Assembly (NCBI GenBank): GCA_947167235.1
Contig: CAMVHF010000003.1
Location: 1 to 51,131 of the forward strand
Direction: 5' to 3'
From: an uncultured Alphaproteobacteria bacterium
Lineage (GTDB): Bacteria; Pseudomonadota; Alphaproteobacteria; RF32; CAG-239
Length of the DNA: 51,131 bases
Under the pieces are notes generated by a model, which ran no database searches, had not been told where the DNA came from, and worked only from the letters and a program-made list of their open reading frames with translations. Positions 43,584-51,131 of the stretch are shown here, piece after piece; the first letter of the stretch is position 1; every line of letters begins with the position of its first letter. The position numbers and the translations under genes were made by a program.

Positions 43584-45137
43584 ATGAAAAAAGTCGTTAT
43601 TATCGGTGCCGGACCTGCCGGCATAACAGCAGCTTATGAGTTGTTAAAAAAATCAAATGATTACAATGTAACGGTTTTAGAAGAAAGCGACTATATCGGC
43701 GGAATTTCGCGCACGGCACGTTATAAAGGTAACCGCATGGATATCGGCGGACATCGTTTTTTCTCTAAGGATACCGAGGTTACCGAATGGTGGAATAATT
43801 TAATGCCACTGCAAGGCGCTCCTTCGTATGATGATTTACAAACAAAGCGTGAGTTCGAGCTTAATCCGAACGGACCGGATCCGCAAAAAGAAGATATTGT
43901 TATGCTTAAACGTCGCCGTATTTCACGGATTTATTATAAGCGCAAATTTTTTGATTATCCGGTAAAAATGAATTTAAATACCATTATGAATATGGGATTT
44001 TTTACTACCGCAATTGCCGGTTTCAGTTATATTTGGGCGCTTATACGCAAATTACCGGAAACATCTTTGGAAAATTTTTACATTAACCGCTTCGGACGCA
44101 AGCTTTATTCGATGTTTTTTGAAGGCTACACCGAAAAGTTATGGGGCAGACATCCGCGCGATATTTCTGCGGATTGGGGTGCACAACGCGTTAAAGGATT
44201 ATCTATTGTCGCTATTTTGAAAAATATTTTTGAAAAAATCATTCCGGTTAAAAACAAACAAGTTGAAACTTCCTTAATTGAAGAATTCAGCTATCCTAAA
44301 TACGGACCGGGACAATTATGGGAAACCGCTGCATCCGAAATCGAAAAAATGGGCGGAACCATTATCAAAAACGCAAAAGTCATTAAATTCTACGAAGAAA
44401 ACAATCGTTTTACACAGCTATTTTATGAAAAAGACGGTAAAATAAATACGCTCGAAGCCGATATCTTTATGTCTTCAATGCCGCTAAAAGACTTAGTTGC
44501 CGGTTTGGAAAATGCACCGCAAAATATATCGGATATCGCTCAAGGTTTACCGTATCGTGATTTTGTTACCGTCGGTTTACTGCTTAAAAAACTGGATTTA
44601 AAAAATAAAACAAACTTGAAAACACTCAACAATATTGTGCCGGATTGCTGGATTTATGTACAAGATACAGGAGTTAAACTCGGTCGAATTCAAATATTCA
44701 ACAACTGGTCGCCTTATCTGGTTGCCAATCCGCAAAATACCGTTTGGATCGGTCTGGAGTATTTTTGCAAAGAAGGCGATAAGTTTTGGAATATGACCGA
44801 TGATGAATGGCATAAATTAGGTGTTGATGAACTTGTTCGCATGGGTGTTATTGCTTCTAATGATGATGTTATGGATTACCATGTCGAAAAAGTTAAAAAG
44901 GCTTACCCGGCGTATTTTGATACTTATAAAGATATTGATAAATTAATCGATTATTTGAATTCTTTTTCAAATTTGTATTGTATAGGCCGTAACGGTCAGC
45001 ACAGATATAACAACATGGATCACTCTATGGCGACGTCATTTTTGGCCGTTAAACATATTCTGGGCGAAGAAAAAGATAAAAACTCTATATGGAAGGTTAA
45101 TACCGAAAAGTCTTATCACGAAACCAAAGAAAAATAA
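43584..45137 (+). CDS. FAD-dependent oxidoreductase (amine oxidase / UDP-galactopyranose mutase-like)
   Basis: 517 residues. The N-terminal dinucleotide-binding motif [17 protein letters not shown] with [11 protein letters not shown] and [11 protein letters not shown] is that of the amine-oxidase / protoporphyrinogen oxidase / UDP-galactopyranose mutase-like group. [17 protein letters not shown] and the C-terminal [15 protein letters not shown] are typical of the subfamily often found with glycan genes. The reaction cannot be assigned. GGAGG lies just before the ATG. Confidence 0.8.
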   Translation: MKKVVIIGAGPAGITAAYELLKKSNDYNVTVLEESDYIGGISRTARYKGNRMDIGGHRFFSKDTEVTEWWNNLMPLQGAPSYDDLQTKREFELNPNGPDPQKEDIVMLKRRRISRIYYKRKFFDYPVKMNLNTIMNMGFFTTAIAGFSYIWALIRKLPETSLENFYINRFGRKLYSMFFEGYTEKLWGRHPRDISADWGAQRVKGLSIVAILKNIFEKIIPVKNKQVETSLIEEFSYPKYGPGQLWETAASEIEKMGGTIIKNAKVIKFYEENNRFTQLFYEKDGKINTLEADIFMSSMPLKDLVAGLENAPQNISDIAQGLPYRDFVTVGLLLKKLDLKNKTNLKTLNNIVPDCWIYVQDTGVKLGRIQIFNNWSPYLVANPQNTVWIGLEYFCKEGDKFWNMTDDEWHKLGVDELVRMGVIASNDDVMDYHVEKVKKAYPAYFDTYKDIDKLIDYLNSFSNLYCIGRNGQHRYNNMDHSMATSFLAVKHILGEEKDKNSIWKVNTEKSYHETKEK

Positions 45138-45248
45138 TCAGAGGTTTAATAACCTAATAGATACCTTTGTTTTTCTCATTTCATATTTATTTCTTAAAGC
45201 GTGAAAACAAAAGTTTTTACGAAAATTAACAATATGAGGAGAAATAAT

Positions 45249-45386
45249 ATGAAATTAAATAAAAAATCATTGTCCGGAAATAAATCATCTTGTCAATCTT
45301 CATCTTCACAAAGCAGCGGCTGCGGTTGCGGTACTAAAAAGGGCTCTGTTTATGAAGAAGATATCGATGTGGAAATCAGCGAATAG
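45249..45386 (+). CDS. Small Ser/Cys-rich peptide gene before hsp20
   Basis: From the ATG at 45249 with GAGGAG upstream, this codes 45 residues: a basic start (MKLNKKSLSGNK), a Ser-rich middle with four cysteines (C15, C25, C27 and preceding pattern CGCG) and an acidic end (YEEDIDVEISE). The longer frame from 45201 has no binding site. It ends nine bases before hsp20, so it is co-transcribed with it. No family recognised; metal binding or a modified peptide are possibilities only. Confidence 0.6.
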   Translation: MKLNKKSLSGNKSSCQSSSSQSSGCGCGTKKGSVYEEDIDVEISE

Positions 45387-45395
45387 GTGAGTTAA

Positions 45396-45884
45396 ATGAA
45401 AAACATGATAACAAACAACTCGGGACGCAATCATCAGGATTTACCGTCTTTGAGCAGAATGAACGATTTTAACCATTTAATGAACTATTTTTGGAATTAT
45501 TTTGATACACCGACTTTCGGTGCCGAAACAGCCGCCGTTGAAATGGAACCGAAAATTCAGGTAACCGAAACCAAAGAAGCAGTCAACGTTACTGCCGAAT
45601 TACCGGGAATCGATGAAAAAAATCTCGATTTACAGATTTCATCGGACGGATATCTGTCTTTATGCGGCGAAAAGAAAAATGCCTTTGAAAAAACAGATAA
45701 AGATGCCTACTTTTCTGAAATTTCATACGGTATGTTTAAGCGTACAATTCCTTTACCGTGGGATTTGGATTATGATAAAGTATCCGCCGATTATAACAAC
45801 GGTGTTTTAACTGTTTGCATTCCAAAATCATCGGAAGAAAAACAAAAATTCAAAAAAATTGAGTTATCTTCTTCTAAAAATTAA
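45396..45884 (+). CDS. Small heat shock protein Hsp20
   Basis: 162 residues with the alpha-crystallin domain from about 50 to 150: IQVTETKEAVNVTAELPG, LSLCGEKK, MFKRTIPLPWDL and the closing NGVLTVCIPK. Hsp20 holds unfolded proteins under stress. It follows the 45-residue peptide gene by nine bases and ends at a terminator. Confidence 0.93.
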   Translation: MKNMITNNSGRNHQDLPSLSRMNDFNHLMNYFWNYFDTPTFGAETAAVEMEPKIQVTETKEAVNVTAELPGIDEKNLDLQISSDGYLSLCGEKKNAFEKTDKDAYFSEISYGMFKRTIPLPWDLDYDKVSADYNNGVLTVCIPKSSEEKQKFKKIELSSSKN

Positions 45885-45893
45885 AAAAATTAT

Positions 45894-45926
45894 GCCTCGT
45901 TTCGGTTTGAAACGGGGCTTTTTTTT
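45894..45926 (+). terminator. Terminator after hsp20
   Basis: GCCTCGTTTC and GAAACGGGGC around GGTTT (one G-U), followed by eight T. Confidence 0.9.
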
Positions 45927-45997
45927 GCATTATTTACCAAAACTTAAATTTTTTAAGTTAGGCTGATACTGATGTTTTGTATGCGAAAGGCTGTAAT

Positions 45998-48900
45998 ATG
46001 CAAAAAAATGCATTTTTTAATAAAGTAGTATGCCTGTCAACGGCTGTTTCTTTTTCATTTGCCATTATGTTTCCGTATTCGGCAAAAGCTAATAATTTAG
46101 CGCCTTTATCTTTCAGAAAAATGTACAGTCTGGCTCAAAACGGTGATGTTGAAGCTTTGCGCGCTTCCGTACGCCGCGGTATGAATATTGATGTCGTCAC
46201 ACCGGATGGTGATACCGGTTTATGTATAGCCGCCAAAAGACATGATTCGTACACTTACAACAGTTTTCGTGCCGCAGGCGCAAATCCGCATCATCCTTGC
46301 GTACAAAATATTGATGATTATGATGAATTCGTAAATTCTTCAAAAGCTGTACCGGTAACGGCCGCTCCTAGAGAAGCTTTCAGCAAAGTAGGCGGCGAAT
46401 CATACAGTATTTCACCGAGAACATGGTGGATTTTAGGCGGTCTGGCTGTTATAGGAGCCGGTGTTGCCATTGCTGTCGGCCATGGCGGCGGCGGTGGTGG
46501 CGGCGGTGACGGTAGCGACGGAAAAGATCATACCGAAACTTATGACAGTTTAGGTACTATCTTAGCTTCAAAAGGTGAAACTTACAAAAAAACCTCCGGC
46601 TCAGCTTCTTTTAAATCGACTTTGGTTATTACCAATAAAAAAATAACCAAGGATCAGGTTAAAACCATTAACCTTTTCAGCGATGTTATGAATACAACCG
46701 GTTATATTTATCGCGGTTTACTGGCTCGAAAAGGCGGAACATATACAAATTCTCCTGCCGGTATTATTGAACTCGGTACGGCTTCTGCCGGTATGGTTGC
46801 CATTAACAAATCCAAAGTTATCAACAATGGCTATATTAAAGCTGATTCGGCCAATGCAACACTGGCCATGATTGCCAGTAACAGTTCGTCAGCTATTAAT
46901 AATGCTTCCGGTATTATCACAAGAACAAGTTCGCTGGGTATTGACTTGAATTTTGCCGGCGATGACATCAAAAAAACCGTTGTCGGTATGTATGCCGATA
47001 CCAATTCTTCTTTAATAAACAATGGTGATATTCGCGGTACGGCGACTAAAGTTTATGTTGAACCCGAAGAAGGTGAAAACTCCGGTAAAAGTAGTGAAGA
47101 AGAAGATGATGATTCACCTTTTTATGTGCCTGAAATATTAGCCTCATCATCAGATCAGGAATCGGCAACAACAGCCATAAAAGGTAATATTATCGGTATG
47201 GAAGCCATGATTTTGAATGTCGGAAGTGATGTACAAGATGATAAAATCACTTTAACAAATTCGGAAACCGGCGAAATTAATTTAAGCGCCGGCGACAGCG
47301 GTACCACAGGCACTACCGTTAATTTAACCAGTATCGCCATGGGAAGCTTTTTAGATGAAGGATTTTTGAATGGAACCAAAAATATAACCCGTGCCGAAAA
47401 AGTAACTTTAACCAACAGCGGTAAAATCAATATAGGATATACCGGTATATATCAAGCTGCCGATGATACGCCTTTAAGAAAAGGGACGGGCGGTATTGTC
47501 GGTATGCGTGCCGAAGCCAATACAACAGCTGTTAATACATCTACCGGTGTCATTACACTTACTTTGGCCGATTACGGTTCCGAAGGCGGCAGTGCATCCT
47601 CGACTACGACCGGAACAGGTGCCGGTATGCAATCGGTACATGGTTCTAACTTAAATAATAACGGAACTATTCAAATTATCACAAACGCCAGTAATAAAGT
47701 TATTAACTATGGTATGTTGGCTGTTGAAGGCAGTGGTACGGTATCCGGTTTATATACAAACACCAAGCAAGTTCTAAACAATAACGGTACGATTTATATT
47801 GAAGCCAGTAACAGTTACGGTATGGCATCATATAACGGCGGAACCTTAAATAATAACGTCAATTCCAATATTATTGTTGGTAAAGATATGAGCAATTACT
47901 CCGCTGTTGTTGATGCCGATACGTTATATGTCGGAAATATAGGTATGTACGGCTCAGGCGATTCCAATGCTGTTAAAATGAATAACTATGGTACAATCGA
48001 TGTATTTTCTTACAATTCCATAGCCATGAAAAATGATTTTTCCGGCGGTGTCGAAATCTGTAATGACGGTGTTATCCATATTCATTCCAGTGCAACAAAT
48101 ATTGATGATTCAAGTCACCCTGAAGGGACTAGAGTCTTTGCTGGTTATTACAGTGTGCTTCGAAATAACGGTACAATTAATTACGATATTTCAGAACCGG
48201 GAATACCTTCTTTACCGGGGTCGGCAAATGATCCGTTTGCCAGTTTAACCGTTGATGAAAACAATCTTAGATCCGTTATGACAACCAAAAGTTCTGCCGG
48301 AGATACATCTTCAACAACCGAATTTCTGTACAATAACGCCGGAAAATACATCAATTTAAACGGTTCATCTTTCACATCGGTAATGGCGGTTGAAACTTTG
48401 CGCGGTGTTGCCGAAAATAACGGTACGATTTTCCTTAACGAAAATAAATTCGGTACTGAAGGTAACGCTATCGGTATGTTCCTTAACTCTGAAACTATTT
48501 CTTCCGCTTATATCGAAAACAAAGGCACGATAGACACAAATTTCTATATGTCGGCAGCCATGGCAAGTATTTCACAACAAAATGCTGCTATGATTAACAG
48601 CGGTACAATCATAACTCGTAAAGAATATTCTATCGGTATGGGTGCTCTTTCATCAAGCACTTATACATTGATGAAAAACTATAAAATAATTAACGTAAAA
48701 GGTTCTTTCAGTGTCGCCATGTATGCGATGGGTAATACCAACATCAAAAACGAAGAAAATGCCGAAATAATCGTTGGTTCTGATTCCAATGTTGTCAATA
48801 ATTCTTACGGTTTATTTTCAAAAAGTGATACGGCATCTGTCGAAAATAACGGCAAAATCACCGTTTACAGCGACGGTAGCGGTGCAGCCATCAATACTTT

Positions 48901-50821
48901 AGGCGAGAATGTAACCATAACAAACAATAAAACCATTGAAGGATCGATGAATACGGGTATATCCGCAAGCGGCAATTATACAACCATCCTCAATGCATCT
49001 AACGGTAAAATCGAAGGAGCCTCATCTGCAGGTATACTCTCGTCCGGTGAACATACCAACATCACAAATCAAGGCACCATCGGTTCAACCAGTAGTAAAC
49101 CTTCAATAGGTATTAATGTCACGCAATCCGGTGCATATATCACAAACAGCGGCACAATCTATGCCGGATATATCGGTATTAATGCTTATGCCGAAGGTAA
49201 AGAAGAAGAAGATACGACACTTATATCCAACAGTAATGAAATCATTTCAAACAGCTATGGTATTTATGTAACCGTTGCATCAAAAGATGTTTATTTAACC
49301 ATCAATAATTCGGGTACCATAACCGCTCCTACTCCAATATATTTGGATTGCCAGTATGAAGCTTTAAAAGAAGGTACGGAAGATCCTGACTTTGAAGCCA
49401 ATATGAATGTCCCGAGCGAAACCCAAAAACATTATAAACCTTCTAAAACGTCAAGTTCATCAGCTGTCAGTACCGGTATTTTAAGTAATATCCGTTTTGT
49501 AAATACCGGTTTATTAAATGTAAGTTCCGCTTTAGATTTTGATGATACCAATGTTTCGTACAGTATCGGTCAAAACGGAACCTATCAGGCACCGTCTTTA
49601 ACCGGTACGGTTTCAGCTTCAACCTCTTTAGTTGAGGACGGTTTTAATGAAGTTTATACAAATACCGATTCTTTGGTCGGTCAAGATGACGGTGTTAATG
49701 TTGTTTCCGAATCTTATATGTTTACGGCAGATAAGGCTATAAATGATAATGGTAATACCGATATCGTTTTAACCAAAAAGTCTTTTGCTAAGCTAACCGA
49801 TAATGCATCTCTTGCTACATTTATGGAAAACAATTATGCCAAACAAAACAATGAATCTTTATTCGGTTCTTTGAAAAAATTATCTTCTCAAAGTGCTTTC
49901 AACACTGCTTTAGATAAAAACTTCGGACTGAATTTTGTTCCTAATCTGGCAAAGCAAAACTTAGATAACGAAAGAACCGTACAAAACGAGATTAATTCCG
50001 ATTTACTTGAAAACACTGGTTTGGAATCTCGTCATCTTTCTAAGATATTGACTTATAAAAATAAAGTCGATAGCAAAAACAGTGTCAGCGGCTATAAAGA
50101 CAATATTATTGCCGCATATAACATTAATGATTTTGTACTGCAAAACAAATTACGCATCGGTTTAGGTGTATCGGCAATTCGTGCCGACAGTGATTATACC
50201 GACGGTTCAAACCGCTATAATAATATTTTGGAAGTATTTGTTCCGGTAAGTGCGCAATACGGCAAAACTTCAGCTTTAATCAAGCCTAAAGCCGGTTTCG
50301 GTCGCGGTCATTATCGTCGTGTTGCCGAAAACGATAAGAATAAAGCTCAAACAAAAGAATATTACTATGGTATCGACACGGCTGCCAAACATTCCGTTGA
50401 TTTTGATTATGTTCAAATCGAGCCGAATATCGGTTTATCGGTAACAGGTATGTACATGAAAGGTGATAACGAAAGCAACAACGGTTTGCGCTTAAAATCT
50501 AAAAACATTATGTCTGCCGTTTCATCGGTCGGTCTTGATGTTCAAAAGAAATTTAAGTTCAATGATAAGCACCTTTTGACACTTATTGCCGGTGGTAAAT
50601 ATAATCATGAATTCGGTAATAAATATACCCAAAAAGCTTCCTTAAACGGTATGGAAGGCTTTTATGAAATCGAGAGTAATCGTTTAAATCGTGATTTCGG
50701 ATTATTACAAGCAAAACTAAAATATAATTACGAGCAATTCATGCTTGAAGCATCTGCCAACAAGCCGATTGAATCCAAACATAAAGCTTATTATATGTTT
50801 GATTTAGGTTACAGTTTTTAA
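45998..50821 (+). CDS. Giant autotransporter with N-terminal ankyrin-like segment
   Basis: About 1607 residues from the ATG at 45998, which has AAAGG seven bases upstream (the frame opens at a TTG seven codons earlier). Signal peptide to about residue 31 (YSAKA|NN), then an ankyrin-like stretch (SLAQNGDVEALRASVRRGMN, GDTGLCIAA), a hydrophobic helix (WWILGGLAVIGAGVAIAVG) and an eight-glycine linker. A long beta-helix-type passenger of NNGTI-like repeats follows. The last 270 residues are an autotransporter beta-barrel ending in YYMFDLGYSF with terminal Phe. It is probably a surface adhesin or shield. A membrane-type helix between signal and passenger is unusual. Confidence 0.9.
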   Translation: MQKNAFFNKVVCLSTAVSFSFAIMFPYSAKANNLAPLSFRKMYSLAQNGDVEALRASVRRGMNIDVVTPDGDTGLCIAAKRHDSYTYNSFRAAGANPHHPCVQNIDDYDEFVNSSKAVPVTAAPREAFSKVGGESYSISPRTWWILGGLAVIGAGVAIAVGHGGGGGGGGDGSDGKDHTETYDSLGTILASKGETYKKTSGSASFKSTLVITNKKITKDQVKTINLFSDVMNTTGYIYRGLLARKGGTYTNSPAGIIELGTASAGMVAINKSKVINNGYIKADSANATLAMIASNSSSAINNASGIITRTSSLGIDLNFAGDDIKKTVVGMYADTNSSLINNGDIRGTATKVYVEPEEGENSGKSSEEEDDDSPFYVPEILASSSDQESATTAIKGNIIGMEAMILNVGSDVQDDKITLTNSETGEINLSAGDSGTTGTTVNLTSIAMGSFLDEGFLNGTKNITRAEKVTLTNSGKINIGYTGIYQAADDTPLRKGTGGIVGMRAEANTTAVNTSTGVITLTLADYGSEGGSASSTTTGTGAGMQSVHGSNLNNNGTIQIITNASNKVINYGMLAVEGSGTVSGLYTNTKQVLNNNGTIYIEASNSYGMASYNGGTLNNNVNSNIIVGKDMSNYSAVVDADTLYVGNIGMYGSGDSNAVKMNNYGTIDVFSYNSIAMKNDFSGGVEICNDGVIHIHSSATNIDDSSHPEGTRVFAGYYSVLRNNGTINYDISEPGIPSLPGSANDPFASLTVDENNLRSVMTTKSSAGDTSSTTEFLYNNAGKYINLNGSSFTSVMAVETLRGVAENNGTIFLNENKFGTEGNAIGMFLNSETISSAYIENKGTIDTNFYMSAAMASISQQNAAMINSGTIITRKEYSIGMGALSSSTYTLMKNYKIINVKGSFSVAMYAMGNTNIKNEENAEIIVGSDSNVVNNSYGLFSKSDTASVENNGKITVYSDGSGAAINTLGENVTITNNKTIEGSMNTGISASGNYTTILNASNGKIEGASSAGILSSGEHTNITNQGTIGSTSSKPSIGINVTQSGAYITNSGTIYAGYIGINAYAEGKEEEDTTLISNSNEIISNSYGIYVTVASKDVYLTINNSGTITAPTPIYLDCQYEALKEGTEDPDFEANMNVPSETQKHYKPSKTSSSSAVSTGILSNIRFVNTGLLNVSSALDFDDTNVSYSIGQNGTYQAPSLTGTVSASTSLVEDGFNEVYTNTDSLVGQDDGVNVVSESYMFTADKAINDNGNTDIVLTKKSFAKLTDNASLATFMENNYAKQNNESLFGSLKKLSSQSAFNTALDKNFGLNFVPNLAKQNLDNERTVQNEINSDLLENTGLESRHLSKILTYKNKVDSKNSVSGYKDNIIAAYNINDFVLQNKLRIGLGVSAIRADSDYTDGSNRYNNILEVFVPVSAQYGKTSALIKPKAGFGRGHYRRVAENDKNKAQTKEYYYGIDTAAKHSVDFDYVQIEPNIGLSVTGMYMKGDNESNNGLRLKSKNIMSAVSSVGLDVQKKFKFNDKHLLTLIAGGKYNHEFGNKYTQKASLNGMEGFYEIESNRLNRDFGLLQAKLKYNYEQFMLEASANKPIESKHKAYYMFDLGYSF

Positions 50822-50835
50822 TTAATTTAATATCT

Positions 50836-50976
50836 TTATTTTGGTGCGCTTTTATGTGTCTTGCTTATGCAATCCACGCCAGAATTGCCAACTCGCTTTG
50901 CTCGTTGTCCTCTGCGATATTTCGCCTGCGGCGACCGGCAGCCAATGCCTGCCTAATATCTTGAGTGAACTGGCAC
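50836..50976 (-). repeat. tRNA-Leu fragment pair split by a GC-rich segment
   Basis: On the minus strand 50966-50976 repeats the tRNA-Leu T-arm GTGCCAGTTCA and 50836-50850 repeats its 3' end (plus strand TTATTTTGGTGCGCT, identical to 51031-51045). Between them are 115 bp of GC-richer DNA in place of ten tRNA bases. The break is right after T-loop base 57, as in the split tRNA-Thr. Confidence 0.75.
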
Positions 50977-51005
50977 TGCTGCCAGTCCAAGCTGTCCTTA
51001 CGGCA

Positions 51006-51032
51006 CAAAAAAACCTCCCGTGAAGGGAGGTT
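51006..51032 (-). terminator. Terminator of tRNA-Leu
   Basis: On the minus strand AACCTCCC and GGGAGGTT pair around a five-base loop and are followed by a T-run, four bases after the tRNA CCA. Confidence 0.9.
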
Positions 51033-51036
51033 ATTT

Positions 51037-51123
51037 TGGTGCGCTAGGCCAGACTTGAACTGGCACGGGATAAATCCCAACAGATTTTAAGTCTGCAGCG
51101 TCTACCGATTCCGCCACAAGCGC
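51037..51123 (-). tRNA. tRNA-Leu (anticodon UAA)
   Basis: 87 nt including the encoded CCA. The acceptor GCGCTTG pairs with CTAGCGC (one T-T mismatch). D-arm GGCGGAATCGGTAGACGC, anticodon stem GCAGA/TCTGT with loop CTTAAAA (UAA), long variable arm GGGATTTATCCC and normal T-loop TTCAAGT. It reads UUA and UUG codons. A terminator follows. Confidence 0.93.
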
Positions 51124-51131
51124 ATTGCTAA

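Noticed and set aside
50865..51080. Frames on both strands next to tRNA-Leu
   Set aside because: They overlap the tRNA, its terminator and the tRNA-derived repeat, with no ribosome binding site.

Overview
The window is AT-rich and reads like part of a low-GC, probably host-associated alphaproteobacterial chromosome. The main reason is the order mnmE, mnmG, (PHP gene), rsmG, parA, parB on one strand with parS sites inside it, which is the arrangement usually found near the replication origin in Alphaproteobacteria. dusB next to trkA (the ends of the alphaproteobacterial nifR3-ntr-trkA cluster, without the ntr genes), a secreted ankyrin protein and a large autotransporter fit that lineage. The species cannot be fixed from the sequence alone.

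Region 1 (1-19941) is a compact housekeeping block entirely on the minus strand. Read right to left it holds a membrane-anchored coiled-coil protein, dusB and trkA (overlapping genes), typA, a Cys-rich hypothetical protein, a large protein with an HELKH zinc-protease motif and a Thr-Pro linker, mnmE, mnmG, a PHP phosphatase, rsmG, parA, parB, a small ferredoxin-thioredoxin-reductase-like protein, dnaE and the start of a membrane protein cut by the window edge. Three perfect parS sites lie inside rsmG, mnmG and mnmE. A second 14-bp motif (ACACTGTATTTAAA and close variants) occurs nine times between 4935 and 10121, always on the same strand, in two reading frames and in intergenic DNA. This is the strongest candidate here for an undescribed DNA-level signal.

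Region 2 (19942-33200) is accessory DNA centred on a tRNA-Thr(GGU) gene. A perfect 191-bp tandem duplication, each unit starting with a damaged copy of the tRNA 5' half, lies directly upstream of the tRNA. Downstream are one tRNA-Thr copy split in its T-loop by a GC-rich 87-bp segment, a second 3' fragment preceded by the same segment, AGTCCGAT-ended inverted repeats, and repeated remnants of one lost gene's 3' end. Among these are four YgjV-family membrane proteins, an HD-domain protein, a lipoprotein, a Bor-like lipoprotein, a periplasmic EF-hand protein, a papain-like hydrolase candidate, a pilin-like protein and several unknown genes, most with clear hairpin terminators. The layout looks like repeated integration and decay at a tRNA.

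Region 3 (33210-50821) mixes envelope and general functions: a GT90 glycosyltransferase, membrane proteins, an ankyrin protein, a MATE transporter, a DEDDh exonuclease, a YqfO-like protein, a DUF3137-like protein, a membrane glycosyltransferase divergent from an FAD-dependent oxidoreductase, a small Cys/Ser-rich peptide with Hsp20, and an autotransporter of about 1607 residues. The window ends with tRNA-Leu(UAA), beside a second T-loop-split tRNA copy that echoes the tRNA-Thr locus.
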